Source: Brumimicrobium glaciale (GTDB lineage Bacteria > Bacteroidota > Bacteroidia > Flavobacteriales_D > Crocinitomicaceae). From it: DNA of 64,000 nucleotides. This document shows, piece by piece, positions 1 to 9,296 of this stretch (the first letter of the stretch is position 1; each line of letters starts with the position of its first letter). Below the pieces are notes generated by a model that saw only the letters and a list, made by a program, of their open reading frames with translations, made no database searches and was not told the origin of the DNA. Made by a program: the position numbers and the translations under genes. The DNA lies in NCBI RefSeq assembly GCF_004152935.1, contig NZ_SETE01000009.1:51326-115325 (forward strand), read 5' to 3'.

Positions 1-83
1 GTCCCTAAAGTTTGTATAACATCATTGCCAATGACAGCATAAGCAGCAAGTAAAAATCCAATGTAGATGATAAGTAATTCCAT
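1..83 (-). CDS. PiT-like integral membrane protein, N-terminal fragment
   Basis: Only the first 27 codons are present; the gene leaves the window at its left edge. The start is the ATG at 83-81. The peptide is a hydrophobic segment followed by the motif GNDVIQTLGT, which resembles the GANDVANAFGT signature of PiT/Pho-4 phosphate permeases. A PiT-like transporter or a Bacteroidota membrane protein of the same fold is therefore likely. This rests on one motif, so substrate and family stay tentative. Confidence 0.5.
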   Translation of the reverse strand, partial: MELLIIYIGFLLAAYAVIGNDVIQTLG

Positions 84-346
84 GATATATAGGTATAAGT
101 CAATGAAACTATCATTGGAATTTATTCTTTAAAATTCATTCTAAAAGTAATCTTTAATTGAATTGGTTTTCTTTAAAACATGAATAATTTATAATATTTG
201 TTCAACAACGAATTAGTTTGTAAGCTATTCACTAATAATAGCTTAAGGTCGCTATTGTTTGATGCGCTATATGATTTATAAAAAGTTGACTCTATTAAAA
301 TTTTAAAGCCAAGAAACTTTTTAAAGCGAAATATAATTTCAAAAAT

Positions 347-985
347 TTACTTCCCCGGTAAAACATAATAATAAATCGAATAAAAGTGGCAGAAGCTACC
401 TGCTAAAACACACACATGAAATATGGCATGATTGAATTTTATTTTCTTGATACTGTATAAAACGGCACCCACCATATAAAAAACACCACCTGCGAAGAGC
501 CAAAATAATCCATCATAAGACAGATTATCGATTAATGGTTTAATGGCAAAAATGATCACCCAACTCATAAGGATATACATCAGAGTTGAAAGTATTTTGT
601 ATTTCCCTGTAAAGAAAAGCTTTAATGTTATTCCGATGAGAGCCATTCCCCAAATAACGCCAAAAACGTACCATCCAACAGTTTCTTTAAGTGTGATTAA
701 AGTAAATGGAGCATAGGTTCCAGCGATGAGAACGTAAATTGCTGCATGATCAAAAATCTTTAATTTTTTTCTTTGATCTGGCTGTTTCGCATTGTGGTAG
801 AGAGAGGAAGCGGCATACATTATAATCATACTCACACCATAAATAGCCACACTTACAATATGCCAAACATTTCCAAATTCAGTTGCTTTGATTACCAAAA
901 CTATCAATGCAACAATACTTAAGAAAAATCCAAATCCGTGAGATATTACGTTTAGTTTCTCTTCCTTGGGTGAATAATCGTTCAT
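347..985 (-). CDS. Hemolysin III / PAQR-like membrane protein (TrhA/YqfA family)
   Basis: A 212-residue polytopic inner-membrane protein with about seven hydrophobic segments. It carries the landmarks of the hemolysin III family: an N-terminal EEKLNVISHGFG segment, a SSLYH motif near residue 62, a DHAAIYVLIAGTYAPF segment near residues 80-95, and a C-terminal HAIFHVCVLAGSFCHF segment. The conserved Ser, His and Asp residues correspond to the metal site of the PAQR/CREST superfamily. Bacterial members have been linked to membrane homeostasis; haemolysis is a historical label. The gene stands alone, with no partner in tight spacing. Length is normal for the family (about 210 residues). Family assignment is secure; the physiological role is not known from sequence. 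Confidence 0.9.
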   Translation of the reverse strand: MNDYSPKEEKLNVISHGFGFFLSIVALIVLVIKATEFGNVWHIVSVAIYGVSMIIMYAASSLYHNAKQPDQRKKLKIFDHAAIYVLIAGTYAPFTLITLKETVGWYVFGVIWGMALIGITLKLFFTGKYKILSTLMYILMSWVIIFAIKPLIDNLSYDGLFWLFAGGVFYMVGAVLYSIKKIKFNHAIFHVCVLAGSFCHFYSIYYYVLPGK

Positions 986-1258
986 TTTAAAGCTTTTATT
1001 ATAAGTTGTTTAGCAATTTATTTATCGATGCAGTTGTTCGAATTAATTTTTATAACTTGTATAATCTTCCGAGATTGTTCCAAACAAATACTTTTGCTAA
1101 AGTACTATTTATATCTAATTTATGTAGTATTGGTGGGTGATTACAAAGGTTTTGAGTCTTCAAAAAGACTTAAATTATGATATTGTTTCTAAAAGCATAA
1201 ATACAATAAATCAATTTTAATCAGCCTTCAAGTTATTTTGCACGCAGATTGAAATGAT

Positions 1259-2308
1259 TCAAAAAGATTCTATTTCGTTTAAATTTTTCAAGGTTAATTC
1301 AAAAATATTTGGAGCCGATAAATCTATAGGGTTGTAAGTTTCTAATCGCTTATTATCTGCTGACCATCTTTCGATTTGAAAATGTTGATTGTCAAAGAAT
1401 CTTATTTTAAAATTACATTTTGCAGTTTTAATTTCAACAAAGCCTTTATTAGAATGAAATACGCTATTCAAATTTGAGTTATTAATATGAATTTCTAAAC
1501 TCTTCAATATTTCGTTACGTTTGAAGTTAATCTCCCGATTATTTATCGTTTGAATTAAATCAGTTAGATATTGCGAACTGTAATTATTAGTATTTTCTTT
1601 AAAATATTCCTTCGGAATTTTATTGGTTAAATTCTTAAAAAAGTGGGATAAAATAACTTGTGAAAATACATTGGCTTTTCCATCATCTCTGTCAATAAAG
1701 CGCTGAACAGAAATTGATGGTGGTTTTTTAAAAGGTGTTAAAACAACGAAAATTAGATCTCTTTTTAAATTATGCTCTTCTTGAAACTTTTTTTCAATTT
1801 CAACTATGTGCTTTTGATAGGTTTCTAGAGGATTATTTAATTCATGATTGATTTTAAACTCGATACAAATAACACACTCATTGGTTGTTAAAACAAAATC
1901 AATTCTTTTTTGCTTTTTGTCCGTTGTACTGGTTGGATCTTCAGTTTTTACATAAACACGAGTTAATAGCTTTACAAATTCTTGAATTTCATTTTCGTTT
2001 TCTAAAATTTGTTCCTCAATAGCATCTTGAAAAACAAATTGACCTTCTGAGTCTTTAATCAATTTTCGCTTTCTCTTAAAAAGTATACTTTTAGATTCAT
2101 TTTCATTTAAATCTAAACTATAGCTATTCGTCATTAGCAGAGCTTCAACAAAAATTTTCCCTAATTTATGATTTTCTTCCGATCTAAAAAAATACGCCAA
2201 AAGATTGGCCATATGAACTTCGCTTCGGTTTACTTTCATGATTTCCATAAAAGTTTTCCGTGGCTCTGGCAAGTTCTTAAGGTCTTGAATGTATTTGTTT
2301 ATAAGCAT
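1259..2308 (-). CDS. PD-(D/E)XK nuclease superfamily protein (PF14281-like)
   Basis: A 349-residue soluble protein with a PD-(D/E)XK core. Asp137 (in KRIDFVL), then Glu150 and Lys152 (in CIEFKIN) give the D-x12-E-x-K arrangement of this fold, and a conserved upstream segment SEVHMANLLAYFF holds Glu30. This layout matches the uncharacterised stand-alone PD-(D/E)XK group often annotated as PF14281. Many such proteins sit in defence islands, but here the neighbours (hemolysin III family and a beta-propeller protein) give no restriction, toxin or phage context. About 270 bp of gene-free DNA follows its stop. DNA cleavage is inferred from the motif; target and partner are unknown. Confidence 0.75.
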   Translation of the reverse strand: MLINKYIQDLKNLPEPRKTFMEIMKVNRSEVHMANLLAYFFRSEENHKLGKIFVEALLMTNSYSLDLNENESKSILFKRKRKLIKDSEGQFVFQDAIEEQILENENEIQEFVKLLTRVYVKTEDPTSTTDKKQKRIDFVLTTNECVICIEFKINHELNNPLETYQKHIVEIEKKFQEEHNLKRDLIFVVLTPFKKPPSISVQRFIDRDDGKANVFSQVILSHFFKNLTNKIPKEYFKENTNNYSSQYLTDLIQTINNREINFKRNEILKSLEIHINNSNLNSVFHSNKGFVEIKTAKCNFKIRFFDNQHFQIERWSADNKRLETYNPIDLSAPNIFELTLKNLNEIESF

Positions 2309-2368
2309 GAAATCAATGTTAAAAAGAGTAACGAATTATGATTAAAATCTTGACTTTACCGCAACCAA

Positions 2369-3640
2369 TTACTTCTTATACTTAAAAAGCATAATATTTC
2401 CTTTCACAATTCCCCTTTTATCTCCTTCACTAGAAATAAGCAAATCTCCATTTTTAAAGAATGCAAGTCCCTCTGGTTTGTAGTATAATTCTGCGGGCAA
2501 TGGAAAAACAGATTTCAGTCCTTTGTTATTGTAAATGGTCAAAATTCTGTCACTTGCTGAGAGAATATAAATTTCTCTAGTGATTGGATGAATTGCGATT
2601 TCGGAAGGATTAAATAAAACATCGCTACTGCCTAAATTGGTTAAACTTGCAGCAATGATTTCGTTTATTTTTAGAATATCCACTTCAAAAACTATTGAAG
2701 TCTCATTTGGTTTGTTTATCGGGAATTGATAAACAATTCGCTTAGATTCAGGCTTGTTTAAAACTCCATCTTTACTGATTACGAGAAAATTATTATTTAT
2801 TTCATCATAGGCAAGACTTTCGAAATTAAATGAATTTAAAGAAATCATAAATTGTTTAATCTCTTTTTTATTCTTGTAGTTAAAGTAGAAGATATTCCCA
2901 TCACTTCTCAAGACATAAACCAGGTCACCAATTATAGAAATCCCTTCGAAATCTCCGATGTCAGTAAAGCGATGAATGTTTTTAATCTCTTCGTTGATAT
3001 AATCATATTCGAAAACAGCACCTAATTCATCTTGAACACAAAATATCGTTTTAGCATCATTGGACAAAGCAATTCCGGACACTTCTCTTAGCACGTCAGG
3101 TAAATTATAAATACTGTCTGGAGAAAGTAAATCATAATTTGAATCCTGATAAAGTGAACTTTGAGATAATTTATTGATCTCCCAATTATCTGATGTAACA
3201 ATAGATTTTGATTTATACCATTTTCCATCAGTCGTAAAAAATAAATTCTGCTCTAATCCATCTTTTAATATTTCTACTTTCAGAAATGAAGTGTCATTTG
3301 TGGTGATTAATGTAATTTCATCCATCAACCATCCTTCAAATTTCTTTTCTAGTTTACTTCTAATGTCTTCCTTTGGAACGATTGATTTATCAGCTTTAGA
3401 TTCAATAAATAAAACCTCAGAATTTTTAATTCCAATTTCGAAATATTTCCCGTCACAGAGGTATTCAATTTCAATATAATCCTCTTTACTCTCTAGCTTA
3501 AGAATATCTGCTGTGGGACATTTCTGGTAGATTAATTTGAAATATTCATTCTTATCATTATTACTTATTTTCTCATCATTGACTTGTCCAATAGAAGAAA
3601 AGCTTATAAGAATTGTAAAAAGCAGGATAATTGTTTTCAT
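2369..3640 (-). CDS. Secreted SdiA-regulated-type beta-propeller protein
   Basis: A 423-residue exported protein. It starts with a signal peptide (MKTIILLFTILISFSSIGQ, cleavage likely after residue 18 or 19). Residues 25-150 form a PepSY-like alpha/beta region (YFKLIYQKCPTADILKLES and a second similar stretch). Residues 170-423 match the SdiA-regulated domain (PF06977 type), a beta-propeller, with typical stretches such as LREVSGIALSND, DIGDFEGISI, NFESLAYDEINNNFLVISK, FNPSEIAIHPITREIYILSA and YKPEGLAFFKNGDLLISSEG. Such propellers are periplasmic or surface proteins of unknown ligand; the family name comes from E. coli expression data and does not imply quorum sensing here. The gene is 60 bp from the PD-(D/E)XK gene on the same strand and could share its transcript. 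Confidence 0.75.
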   Translation of the reverse strand: MKTIILLFTILISFSSIGQVNDEKISNNDKNEYFKLIYQKCPTADILKLESKEDYIEIEYLCDGKYFEIGIKNSEVLFIESKADKSIVPKEDIRSKLEKKFEGWLMDEITLITTNDTSFLKVEILKDGLEQNLFFTTDGKWYKSKSIVTSDNWEINKLSQSSLYQDSNYDLLSPDSIYNLPDVLREVSGIALSNDAKTIFCVQDELGAVFEYDYINEEIKNIHRFTDIGDFEGISIIGDLVYVLRSDGNIFYFNYKNKKEIKQFMISLNSFNFESLAYDEINNNFLVISKDGVLNKPESKRIVYQFPINKPNETSIVFEVDILKINEIIAASLTNLGSSDVLFNPSEIAIHPITREIYILSASDRILTIYNNKGLKSVFPLPAELYYKPEGLAFFKNGDLLISSEGDKRGIVKGNIMLFKYKK

Positions 3641-3872
3641 TTGTATATAATTAAATATTAGGTGATTGTAGTTGTACTTCTTTAACTATGTTATTATTAA
3701 CGAGGTTTCTATTATTCATTTCTTTCGCTAATTTACAAAAATATTTCAATCATTTTAATGAAAAAATATGGATTTTGAAATAAGAGATTTCTGTACATGG
3801 AGTCGAATTCATTAAACCCCAATTGAACTACAGAATTGTAACTTAATTCATTGAATTGGTTATATTTATTAT

Positions 3873-4967
3873 ATGAAATTCATCGCATTTTTTTCCTTAT
3901 TATTAATGGCATTCAATAGTTCCACTCAGCCATGGCAGCCCAGAAGCGTTTGTCCTAATTCTCCATTTTTTATTATGATGAATGAAGATGGTAAACAAGG
4001 TGTGATTGATGCAGACAGCAATATTGTTATTCAACCCAAATATAAAAGTGCTTTTATAGATCGAGAGCCAATCATTGATTCAACTGGATATGCAAGCGGA
4101 ATGAATGGAAACCTGGCTATTTTAATTGATGAAAATGGTCAAACCGGAGTTAATCTAAATTCACTTGAAAAGTCTCCATTGCACCGAAATATGGCGATTA
4201 TTAAAAATCATTTCTATTATCATGATTCAACGCATTGGGGAATTTATGATTCAAATTTTGACCTAGTTGTTGAAAATATGACTGGTCAGCCAATGGTTTA
4301 GAGTTCAAATTTGGAATGGACTATAATTCCTTTCAATTCAGATTATTATTCATTTTATATGCCCGAAAAATGGAAGTTAAAAGAAAAGGGACACATAGAA
4401 AAATTTTCTAATTTCGAAATCTTTGAACAAATTATCGCTTACACTTTAGTTGTTGAATACGCAGGAACATATGACGAGAAATACATAAAATGGGTCAAGC
4501 GTAATCCAGTAAAGTTTAGATATACTCGGCGATTTGGATTATTCGACTTGTCAAATCAAAAAAGAATAAACCCAAATTATCATGATTTATATCCAGTTTT
4601 ATTCAATCGTGAAATATATTTTTGGTGTGTCAAATATAAAAAACATGACAATATAGAGGATCCAGAAGCATTCATAGGGTATATAGATGTTATGAATTCT
4701 GATTTAAAAAAAGTAAAACGTCTACATTTTGATCAATTACCTCAAGAAATAAATAACCATTTCTTTTTTTATGAATCACTCAAATCTGATGAATCTAAAT
4801 TATTGTATTTATTAGATTTTAAAGGTAAAACGAGTGCTTTTAATGCGCGCGGAGAGATTATTATTCCTAAATCTGACAGTATAATTTCATTGGAAAATGG
4901 AACTTACAAAGTTTGGGAAGGCGAGGAGGTGAAGGTTGTTAATTTTAATGGTGAAGTGGTGGAGTAG
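3873..4967 (+). pseudogene. WG-repeat-type secreted protein interrupted by an in-frame TAG
   Basis: Two open segments in the same frame (3873-4298 and 4302-4964) are separated only by a TAG at 4299-4301. Together they would encode about 363 residues. The first segment has a signal peptide (MKFIAFFSLLLMAFNSSTQ) and WG-like units (DGKQGVIDADSNIVIQPKY, HWGIYDSNFDLVVENM). The second continues with related beta-rich repeats (RRFGLFDLSNQKRINPNYHDLYPVLF, FKGKTSAFNARGEIIIPKSD). Its only start candidate close to the stop is a TTG at 4311, in a segment with no signal of its own, so a nonsense mutation in one gene is the simplest reading. A sequencing error at one base is the main alternative. The family is extracellular or periplasmic, of unknown role. 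Confidence 0.7.
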
Positions 4968-5284
4968 GTGGGACATATAAAAGGAGTGTTTTGAAAATAA
5001 TGAGTCCTATATTTAAGCTGCTACTAAAAATAATAATCTCAAATTTTTTGACCTTAAAATAGAGCGAAAGTTAGTTTGTTCTAAATTTGTAATGAATTAT
5101 TCTAGAATAAAGAGAATTATAGGCGTTTTGCTTTAACGTGTATAAAAAAATGCTAACTTGTTAATTAAACTATTTACAGTTGTACGATTGTTACGATTAA
5201 GTTTTCTCAAGAACATCCTCGCACACAAGCACGCAACTTTCTATAATTGAAAACGTTACTCAGAATAAATTAGACCCAACAATT
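4968..5284. other. Gene-free interval
   Basis: About 317 bp between the broken WG gene and the metallopeptidase. I see no open reading frame with coding character, no strong hairpin with a T-run, and no repeat shared with the rest of the window. It must contain the promoter for the gene at 5285, but no convincing TAnnTTTG box with a TTG partner is placed close to that start. Confidence 0.5.
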
Positions 5285-6424
5285 ATGATTTATCCACTCC
5301 AAAGATTAATACTTACTTTTACTTTGTTCATTTCCCCAATTACTTTTTGTCAAAATATATTTGTAGATCAAAGTTTAAAGCAAAGTATAAGTTTGTATGA
5401 TTTAGAAGCACCACTTCAATTATGGCTTGATTTTTTAATCTCTGAAAATGATATATCTGGATCTAAATATTGGAATATAGGTGAAGTAAATCGCTACAGT
5501 GACAGCACCTATTTTCAACTTCATGATTTAGACTACTTTAATATTGGTGACAAGGTGAAAACACTTCAATATGGAACCACTGTTTTGAGTATTACTCAAC
5601 ATGATTCATTATACAAGATTACCTCGAAATTTCAAGTTAACTATAATGACAGCATCTCAATAACTCCGTTTATATTTCATGTTTATGCTAAAAAGGAAGA
5701 GTCTAGCGGGGCATTAAAATTATTTAATCCTTATCCAATCAATCTAGATCTAAACATGACTTCCCAAAAAGTTGGGTTCATCACATACGTTTATCCCACA
5801 AATCATAAATTCAATAAAAGATTAGCGAGAAAGCAATCCAGACTGTTAAAACAAGTTGCAAAAGATTTCGCTTTTGAGTTAAGCAACTATCAGTTTGTCT
5901 TTTCACAGGACAAGTCATCATTTTTTGAACTTCGTGGATATGACTTCCATTTTGAAAACATTGGCCTAGATGTCCCTTCCGGAAAGGCAGATGTAAAGAA
6001 TGGCATTGTCTATTCACATGGTTGCAATGAGTTTTATCCCCATGAATTAATTCACTTATTTCTAAATCCAAAATACCCTAATGCCCACTCTTGGTTTATT
6101 GAAGGTTTTGCAACATATTTTGGTCAAAGTAGAGGACAATCTCTTGAATGGCATTTACAAAAACTTAAAAACTACTTGAATATGTATCCTGAAATTGACC
6201 TGAATACGCTATTAAATCTTGGTAATATGGATTACATTTCTGGATATAAATATGTACTAGGCGGCTTCTTTATTCAGATAGCTTATGAACAAGGTGGTTC
6301 TGAAAAAGTTAAGCAATTATTAAATTCGGGAAGCTCAGATGAAGATTTTTATCTAGCGCTGGAATCAGTACTCGGAATTAAACAAAGTTCATTGAATGAA
6401 TACATTCGTGAGTACTTTAATTAA
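5285..6424 (+). CDS. Secreted gluzincin-type metallopeptidase (peptidase MA-like)
   Basis: A 379-residue exported protein with a signal peptide (residues 1-22, ending in PITFCQ). The C-terminal third carries a zinc peptidase site: His253-Glu-Leu-Ile-His257 followed by Glu273 in WFIEGFATYFG, the HExxH...E arrangement of gluzincins seen in peptidase MA-like domains (PF13485 type). The N-terminal half (residues 25-190) is a beta-rich region with no recognised family. The catalytic triad of ligands is intact, so enzyme activity is likely; substrate is unknown. It lies downstream of the broken WG gene in the same orientation but 317 bp away, so it is probably transcribed on its own. Confidence 0.75.
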   Translation: MIYPLQRLILTFTLFISPITFCQNIFVDQSLKQSISLYDLEAPLQLWLDFLISENDISGSKYWNIGEVNRYSDSTYFQLHDLDYFNIGDKVKTLQYGTTVLSITQHDSLYKITSKFQVNYNDSISITPFIFHVYAKKEESSGALKLFNPYPINLDLNMTSQKVGFITYVYPTNHKFNKRLARKQSRLLKQVAKDFAFELSNYQFVFSQDKSSFFELRGYDFHFENIGLDVPSGKADVKNGIVYSHGCNEFYPHELIHLFLNPKYPNAHSWFIEGFATYFGQSRGQSLEWHLQKLKNYLNMYPEIDLNTLLNLGNMDYISGYKYVLGGFFIQIAYEQGGSEKVKQLLNSGSSDEDFYLALESVLGIKQSSLNEYIREYFN

Positions 6425-6497
6425 AAATCTTAAAAAATCGGCTAAATATCATTTCATAAATTCCGTATATGTTAACGAGGGAAAAACTGATATTGTA

Positions 6498-6731
6498 TCA
6501 TATTTCAGAAAGAATTAAGTCAACAAGTTTAGTTTCCGACATTTTTAATTGATTTTCTTCAACAAAGTAAAATATTTTTTCATCAATTAAACGAGCTTCT
6601 TCAGAAACATAATTACCTTCCATGTTCATCAATGCTCGATTTAACCTTAAAATGCTGACAAATGATTCACCAAAGGGCAAATGGACTTTAACAACAGGGA
6701 ATTTATTTTTTCCAAATTTTATTTCTTCCAT
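6498..6731 (-). CDS. Small conserved-looking hypothetical protein
   Basis: A 77-residue soluble, mildly acidic protein without a signal peptide or membrane segment. It reads as a beta-rich N-terminus (EIKFGKNKFPVVKVHLPFG) followed by helices rich in Glu and Leu. I do not recognise a family. It is convergent with the metallopeptidase gene (74 bp between stops) and separate from tamL (about 280 bp). Support is its regular amino-acid composition and sensible position; a chance open frame cannot be excluded in DNA this AT-rich. Confidence 0.45.
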   Translation of the reverse strand: MEEIKFGKNKFPVVKVHLPFGESFVSILRLNRALMNMEGNYVSEEARLIDEKIFYFVEENQLKMSETKLVDLILSEI

Positions 6732-7007
6732 ATTGGTGACGTTTTTAAAATTGAATAATGCGTTTAATAAAAACTATTTTCATAAGATGCTATTACAATT
6801 TATTTAGCAAATAAGTTTTCCTACTATGATGCTAACATAGTCATTTCTTACCTTATTAAGGTTGATTATATTGATTTTTGAAGTTTCTGATGATGTTTCC
6901 TTTAAAAAATTACTTTTCAGGTCTCTAGTTACATTAATCTTGCTGGCTTCAAATCAATTCATAAGGAAAAAAGTCGAAATTGATAATTATAGCTTAAGTA
7001 ATCACCC

Positions 7008-9296
7008 CTAAAAAGGATAACCAATTGCAAAGTTAAACACAGGCTTATCATATTCAAATTCCCAATCAGCTTCAGGACGTTTTAGCGGTGCGGCTAAATC
7101 AAATCGAATTACAAAACCTTGGACATCAACACGCAATCCAAATCCGGTTCCTATACCAAATTGTTTATTGAAATCTGAGGTGAATTTCCCACCTTCAAGA
7201 TTGTCGGTTAAATTCCAAACGTTTCCTGCGTCGAAAAATAGAGCTCCTTTAAGTACAGAAATTAGAGGAAAACGGTATTCGAAGTTTCCTTCTAAACGAA
7301 TATCTCCTGATCGATCAAAATAAAGGTTTTCATCTGTTTCTGGATTGTAAACACCTGGTCCAAGTCCACGTATTTGAAACGCTCTAACACTATATGAACC
7401 TCCAGAAAAATACTGTTTTACGTATGGCAAAGTTTTCGAGTTTCCATACGGAATTCCAATTCCACTAAATATTCGTCCTACTAAACTATGACCAGATTTT
7501 GTGATTCTGTAATGGTAACTCAAGTCCAAATCACCTTTTACATATTGCGCATAAGGCAAGCCAAGAATACTTTCTGTTGAATCTCCTTCTCTCATTTTCC
7601 CCAGCAGACTAACTGTGTTTCCAGCGATATCAAAATTAAATCTTGCGTAAAGACGACCTTTTCTATTGGGATTATTCAATTCATTGTAAATAAAAGTATA
7701 ATTTAATCCAGCGATAAATTGTTGCTCGAAACTTCGTTTTAGGAAAGGGTTTCCATCCAAAATAGAATCAAATTGCTCACTTCTTTTTCCGATTTTCACA
7801 TAATTGATTTTTATTGGATCAATCTCATGCGTTACCCATCGGTTTGCATTCCATATATAACCAAAAGAAGCTGAATAAGAGTTGATTGTGTAAAGTTTAG
7901 TTCTTCTTAGGTAATCGTAACCAGAGCTAATTCTTGTTTTTGGAATGGCGTATTTGAAATATACATCCAAGTTTCCTGGGAAAATCAACCTTGGATAAAT
8001 CAAAGATAGATTCAATCCTAGGCCTAAACTACTTGAACCACTGGTATTGCTTCCGAATTGTTTTTCGTAACCAAAATTCCCTCTTGCAGAGAAACTTTCA
8101 CCTCCTTTGAAAATATTTCGGTTGAGATACGTCAAACTTAAATCTGGTCCTGTGAAACCATTGGATTTTGTCACACCTTGTAATTCTGCGCGAAGCGATC
8201 TTTTGTTTAACGGTGAAAGCGAAATAGTAGCATTCAAATGTCTTACATTTAGACTATCCGCATCCAAAGAATCAACTTCGCTAAAATTGATATTTACAAA
8301 TTTATAGGTTCCGATGGAAGATATTCGTTGACTTGTGTATTTAGACTTCTCAGGATCAAATCGTTCACCTGGTTTCAAAAGAATAAAAGGACGTAATTTG
8401 TTCGGTTTAAAAAACACCTTGTTTTGAAGAAATTCAACACCTCCAATGATAGTGGTGTCTTGTTCAACGGCAGAAGTGTCTTTTGTAACATTTGGAAAAA
8501 CTTCCACTTGATCGATTACGTAAGGAACTTTAGATTTGTTTGGAACACCTTCTTTCAATCTCAAGTACAAATTATAGGACTTGTTTTTATTCAAATTGGT
8601 GTCCGCATGAAAAATAATGAAAGTAGAATTAAAGTTATAGTAGCCACGATTTTTCAAAAATTGGTCAATCCTATCACGTTCTGCTTTAAAAGCGCCTAAA
8701 TCATAACGACTTCCTTTGGTTAGAATTGTTTCAGAAAGTGATCTTTCCAATTCCACATAAACAGGGAAAGTTTTAGTTTTCTCGAGAGAATCAACATCAA
8801 TTGTATAATTTTCTAAATGATAAGCTTCTCCAATTACGACAGTATAATCGGTTTCAGCAGTTTTAGCAGTGCTGTCTTTTTTTATTGTAGATGAAACTTC
8901 AGTATAGAAAAATCCACTGTTCTGTAATCTGTTGTCTAGAAGTTCTTCCGTTTTTTCAATATTAACATCAGAAAAATAGGAAGGTTTTTCTCCAATTTTC
9001 TTGTTTAAGAAACGAACAATAAAATTTGGTTTTTCCTTTTGTTGTGCTTTATAATAATAATGTAACCCCGGATATAAACCCAAAAACTTAGTGTTTGGTT
9101 CAGGGTAGAGTAGGCTTTGAAGTTCATTTTCTAAACCAGAAATATCTTTATTATCCACACTGTCTTTAACGGTCACTTTTCCTCCACGAAAGAGCATTTC
9201 ACCTTCAGGAATATACTTTTTAACACTACATGCATAAAGCATTGTCATAGTCAAAACAGCAGTTAAAATTCGATATTTAGTAAAATTGCGCTGCAT
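7008..9296 (-). CDS. tamL: TamL: lipoprotein-type TamA/BamA family outer membrane protein
   Basis: A 762-residue Omp85-family protein. The N-terminus is a lipoprotein signal (TMLYAC with Cys23), which distinguishes Bacteroidota TamL from TamA. Residues 30-400 contain POTRA-like units (for example KVTVKDSVDNKDISGLE and YTIDVDSLEKTKTFPVYVE), and residues 400-762 form the 16-strand barrel, ending in the C-terminal aromatic residue of FNFAIGYPF. A VRAFQIRGLGPG motif corresponds to the conserved (V/I)RG(F/Y) of barrel loop 6. With TamB it is expected to act in outer-membrane protein or lipid transport. Its ATG overlaps the tamB stop by one base (TAATG), so the two genes are translationally coupled. 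Confidence 0.9.
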   Translation of the reverse strand: MQRNFTKYRILTAVLTMTMLYACSVKKYIPEGEMLFRGGKVTVKDSVDNKDISGLENELQSLLYPEPNTKFLGLYPGLHYYYKAQQKEKPNFIVRFLNKKIGEKPSYFSDVNIEKTEELLDNRLQNSGFFYTEVSSTIKKDSTAKTAETDYTVVIGEAYHLENYTIDVDSLEKTKTFPVYVELERSLSETILTKGSRYDLGAFKAERDRIDQFLKNRGYYNFNSTFIIFHADTNLNKNKSYNLYLRLKEGVPNKSKVPYVIDQVEVFPNVTKDTSAVEQDTTIIGGVEFLQNKVFFKPNKLRPFILLKPGERFDPEKSKYTSQRISSIGTYKFVNINFSEVDSLDADSLNVRHLNATISLSPLNKRSLRAELQGVTKSNGFTGPDLSLTYLNRNIFKGGESFSARGNFGYEKQFGSNTSGSSSLGLGLNLSLIYPRLIFPGNLDVYFKYAIPKTRISSGYDYLRRTKLYTINSYSASFGYIWNANRWVTHEIDPIKINYVKIGKRSEQFDSILDGNPFLKRSFEQQFIAGLNYTFIYNELNNPNRKGRLYARFNFDIAGNTVSLLGKMREGDSTESILGLPYAQYVKGDLDLSYHYRITKSGHSLVGRIFSGIGIPYGNSKTLPYVKQYFSGGSYSVRAFQIRGLGPGVYNPETDENLYFDRSGDIRLEGNFEYRFPLISVLKGALFFDAGNVWNLTDNLEGGKFTSDFNKQFGIGTGFGLRVDVQGFVIRFDLAAPLKRPEADWEFEYDKPVFNFAIGYPF

